Source of the DNA: Christensenella sp. UBA1224
Lineage (GTDB): Bacteria; Bacillota; Clostridia; Christensenellales; Aristaeellaceae
Direction of reading: 5' to 3'
Length of the DNA: 8,338 nt
Assembly (NCBI GenBank): GCA_002309235.1
Contig: DBXA01000036.1
Location: forward strand, 1,272-9,609
Shown here in pieces: positions 6,722-8,338 of the stretch. The position numbers and the translations under genes are program-made. Within the stretch, counting starts at the first letter, position 1, and every line of letters starts with the position of its first letter. The notes beneath the pieces were generated by a model that was given only the letters and a program-made list of their open reading frames with translations, searched no databases and was not told where the DNA came from.

Positions 6722-6741
6722 ATACGGGAATATGGTAAAAT
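6712..6741 (+). promoter_or_regulatory. Extended -10 promoter of the phosphatase gene
   Basis: TTGTTT (6712-6717) is separated by 18 bases from TAAAAT (6736-6741). The -10 is preceded by TGG, giving an extended -10 element (TGN). The predicted start near 6748 leaves a short leader before the GGAGGT ribosome binding site at 6758-6763. Confidence 0.6.
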
Positions 6742-6771
6742 CTACCTATCGAAAAACGGAGGTCCGCCAAA

Positions 6772-7671
6772 GTGGAACAAGAGATGAAAGCATTCGCCGA
6801 GTGGAGCCGCAGGGATCTCATGGAATCCCAGGCCCCCGGCTTTTTATGCACCCTGCCGCGGGAGATCATCGGCCGCAGCCTCCTGCTGGAAAGCGTTCCC
6901 AACGCGCGGCAGTTGGGCGGTTATGTGACAAAAGAAGGGAAAACCGTCCGCAAAGACGCTCTTCTCCGCACGGCGGCCCTCGGCGTGATATCGCGGGAGG
7001 ATGCCTGCACGCTGCGCGATACCTATCGGCTCCGCCTGGTATTGGACCTGCGTTCCTCCTTTGAGCGGATGCTTTTCCCGGATGGCGAGATCGAAGGTGC
7101 GGAAAATATATCCGAAAGCCTGAATGACGAGCAGGCCATGAAGGACCTTCCACGGCCGCGGATCCCGGAAGGGGGCGATATGCGCCTCATGTCCATAAAC
7201 CTTGCCTCCATCCCGGAAGTACGCAAAGGCATGCCCGGCATCTACCGGAACATCGTCTCCTCCGGGAATATCCGCAGGACCATTACCGATTGCTTCCGCA
7301 GGATACTGGAGCTTGAAGGCGGCACGGCGCTCTGGCACTGCGCGCAGGGCAAGGACCGCTGCGGCCTCCTTTCCGTCCTTATGCTGGGAGCGCTCGGCGT
7401 CCCGGATGAAACGATACTGGATGACTTTGAGGAATCCAACCTCTACTACGCTCCTTTTATCGCGCAGCGCACGGCATTTGCCGCTTCCCTCGGCTTCGAT
7501 GGGGAAACGATCGCCGCCTACCGGGGCATGCTGGGCGTCACGCGCGCCTACATGGCTGCCGCCATAGATCTGATGAACAGCGAATGCGGCTCCATAGAGT
7601 ATTTCGTCCGCGATGCCATCGGCATAGGCGCGCAGGGTATACAGGAGCTCCGCGGACATTACCTGGTATGA
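6772..7671 (+). CDS. Tyrosine/serine protein phosphatase (Y_phosphatase3 type)
   Basis: A 299-residue cytoplasmic phosphatase of the atypical dual-specificity PTP class that cleaves phosphate from protein Tyr/Ser or from phospholipid/small phosphoesters. N-terminal NARQLGGYVTKEGKTVRKDALLRTAAL (44-70) is the family NxRDLGG...GxxVRxGxLxRS region with Asp replaced by Gln. VLDLRSSFER (90-99) is the DLR strand. The catalytic loop is HCAQGKDRCG: nucleophile Cys190, with Lys194, Asp195 and Arg196. The residue after Arg, normally Thr/Ser, is Cys197. A helical C-terminal half follows, with DDFEESNLYYAP typical of the family. The start is GTG at 6772, chosen because GGAGGT (6758-6763) is 8 bases upstream; the next ATG (6784) is too far from it. 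It has its own promoter at 6712-6741. Only 53 bp separate it from the downstream methyltransferase, with no terminator, so read-through is likely. Its substrate is not indicated by context. Confidence 0.9.
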   Translation: MEQEMKAFAEWSRRDLMESQAPGFLCTLPREIIGRSLLLESVPNARQLGGYVTKEGKTVRKDALLRTAALGVISREDACTLRDTYRLRLVLDLRSSFERMLFPDGEIEGAENISESLNDEQAMKDLPRPRIPEGGDMRLMSINLASIPEVRKGMPGIYRNIVSSGNIRRTITDCFRRILELEGGTALWHCAQGKDRCGLLSVLMLGALGVPDETILDDFEESNLYYAPFIAQRTAFAASLGFDGETIAAYRGMLGVTRAYMAAAIDLMNSECGSIEYFVRDAIGIGAQGIQELRGHYLV

Positions 7672-7724
7672 CCGTTACGGATCACAAATACACATATCGA
7701 TACGGAAAGTGAGGCACTCAGATC

Positions 7725-8338
7725 ATGAAGAAACCCATCCTTCTCGACGGCGCCGTCGGCACCAGCCTGTGGGCGAAGGCCGAAGCGCGCGGCATCGCCA
7801 AAGAACCCGTATGGACCTATAACATCACCTGTCCGGAGATCGTGGCGGAACTTGCGAAGGACTATGCCGCGGCCGGCGCGCAGATGATACTCGCCAACAC
7901 CTTCGGCGCAAATCCGCCCGCCGTCAGGCGTTCCTCCTCCTATACCACGGCGCAGATCGTCAAAGCCGGCGTAGAGATCACCAAAAAAGCCCTGGAAGGC
8001 ACCGGGATACCAACGATGCTCTCAATGGGGCCGCTTTCCTCCCTGATCGAACCGTACGGCGATACGACAGAAGAAGAATGCGAGGCGTTTTACACCGAGA
8101 TGCTGGAAGCCGGCATCGGAGCCGGCGCGGATGCCGTCATGATACAGACCTTCTTTGATCTGGCCATGATGAAAATCGCGGCACAGGCGGCCGTACGCTA
8201 CGGGAAACCGGTCTTCTGCACCCTCACCTTCGAGAAGAGCGGCAAGACCATCATGGGCAACAGTGTCGACGACTGCATCGATACGCTGGAGCCCCTGGGC
8301 ATCAGCGGTATCGGCATCAACTGCTCCCTCGGGCCGGA
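7725..8338 (+). CDS. Homocysteine S-methyltransferase-type protein, N-terminal part (truncated by window edge)
   Basis: The first 204 residues of a homocysteine S-methyltransferase-domain protein, which transfers a methyl group to homocysteine through a Zn-thiolate TIM barrel. Motifs in order are LLDGAVGTSLW (6-16), NITCPEIV (33-40), AGAQMILANTFGAN (50-63), GPLSSLIEPYGDTTEEE (102-118) and GISGIGINCSLGP (192-204). Cys200 in GINC is the first of the three zinc-binding Cys; the later GGCC-type pair lies outside the window. The usual ET pair after the AGADAV strand is QT (141-142), an unusual substitution. The start is ATG 7725 with GAGG 10 bases upstream (7711-7714). The 53-bp upstream gap contains no clear promoter and no room for a SAM riboswitch or T-box, so it is probably read from the phosphatase promoter. 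Whether this is a stand-alone enzyme or the first domain of a MetH-like corrinoid methionine synthase cannot be told from this fragment. Confidence 0.92.
   Translation, partial: MKKPILLDGAVGTSLWAKAEARGIAKEPVWTYNITCPEIVAELAKDYAAAGAQMILANTFGANPPAVRRSSSYTTAQIVKAGVEITKKALEGTGIPTMLSMGPLSSLIEPYGDTTEEECEAFYTEMLEAGIGAGADAVMIQTFFDLAMMKIAAQAAVRYGKPVFCTLTFEKSGKTIMGNSVDDCIDTLEPLGISGIGINCSLGP

Noticed and set aside
6844..7659. 271-residue minus-strand frame opposite the phosphatase
   Set aside because: The plus strand has the HCxxGKDR loop, ribosome binding site and promoter; the minus frame is a shadow.
7672..7724. Possible methionine-type riboswitch before the methyltransferase
   Set aside because: Only 53 bases separate the genes, too short for a SAM riboswitch or T-box, and no terminator/antiterminator pair is visible.

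Overview
The window looks like a chromosomal segment from a GC-rich anaerobic Firmicute, most likely a Clostridia/Lachnospiraceae-type gut bacterium. The evidence is a clostridial-type pyruvate phosphate dikinase, a hybrid histidine kinase of the kind abundant in Lachnospiraceae, two Cys-rich U32-type proteins suited to anaerobic life, strong AGGAGG-like ribosome binding sites, and no transposase, integrase or phage gene. The species assignment is inference from sequence character only.

Layout. 1-312 (+) is the C-terminal end of ppdK, closed by a terminator at 338-366. 313-591 is intergenic and holds one weak small-ORF candidate (425-520) overlapping a 9-bp hairpin, then the terminator of the leftward unit (574 down to 535). 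592-4198 (-) is a two-gene signalling unit. Its first gene is a soluble hybrid histidine kinase (start 4198, end 2498) with a degenerate first receiver and an intact second receiver. About 100 bp further on is a 600-residue protein (2394 to 592) whose C-terminus is a decayed HD-GYP domain. A short divergent promoter region (about 4199-4386) separates this unit from the rightward genes.

4387-6692 (+) is a tightly coupled pair. The first gene encodes a 453-residue protein with an unassigned N-terminal module of about 200 residues and a C-terminal half resembling UbiV/U32 proteins. The second encodes a 311-residue U32 protein resembling UbiU. Both keep cysteine sets that could hold iron-sulphur clusters, so the best reading is a two-subunit anaerobic U32 enzyme of unknown substrate. 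6772-7671 (+) is a Tyr/Ser phosphatase (Y_phosphatase3 type) with its own extended -10 promoter. 7725-8338 (+) is the N-terminal part of a homocysteine S-methyltransferase-type protein, cut by the window edge and possibly co-transcribed with the phosphatase.

How the parts fit. The leftward unit is plausibly a signalling module: the kinase relays phosphate to its own C-terminal receiver, and the decayed HD-GYP protein may act as a binding or scaffold protein rather than a c-di-GMP hydrolase. The rightward genes look metabolic. The most interesting element is the UbiV-like/UbiU-like pair with its extra N-terminal module.
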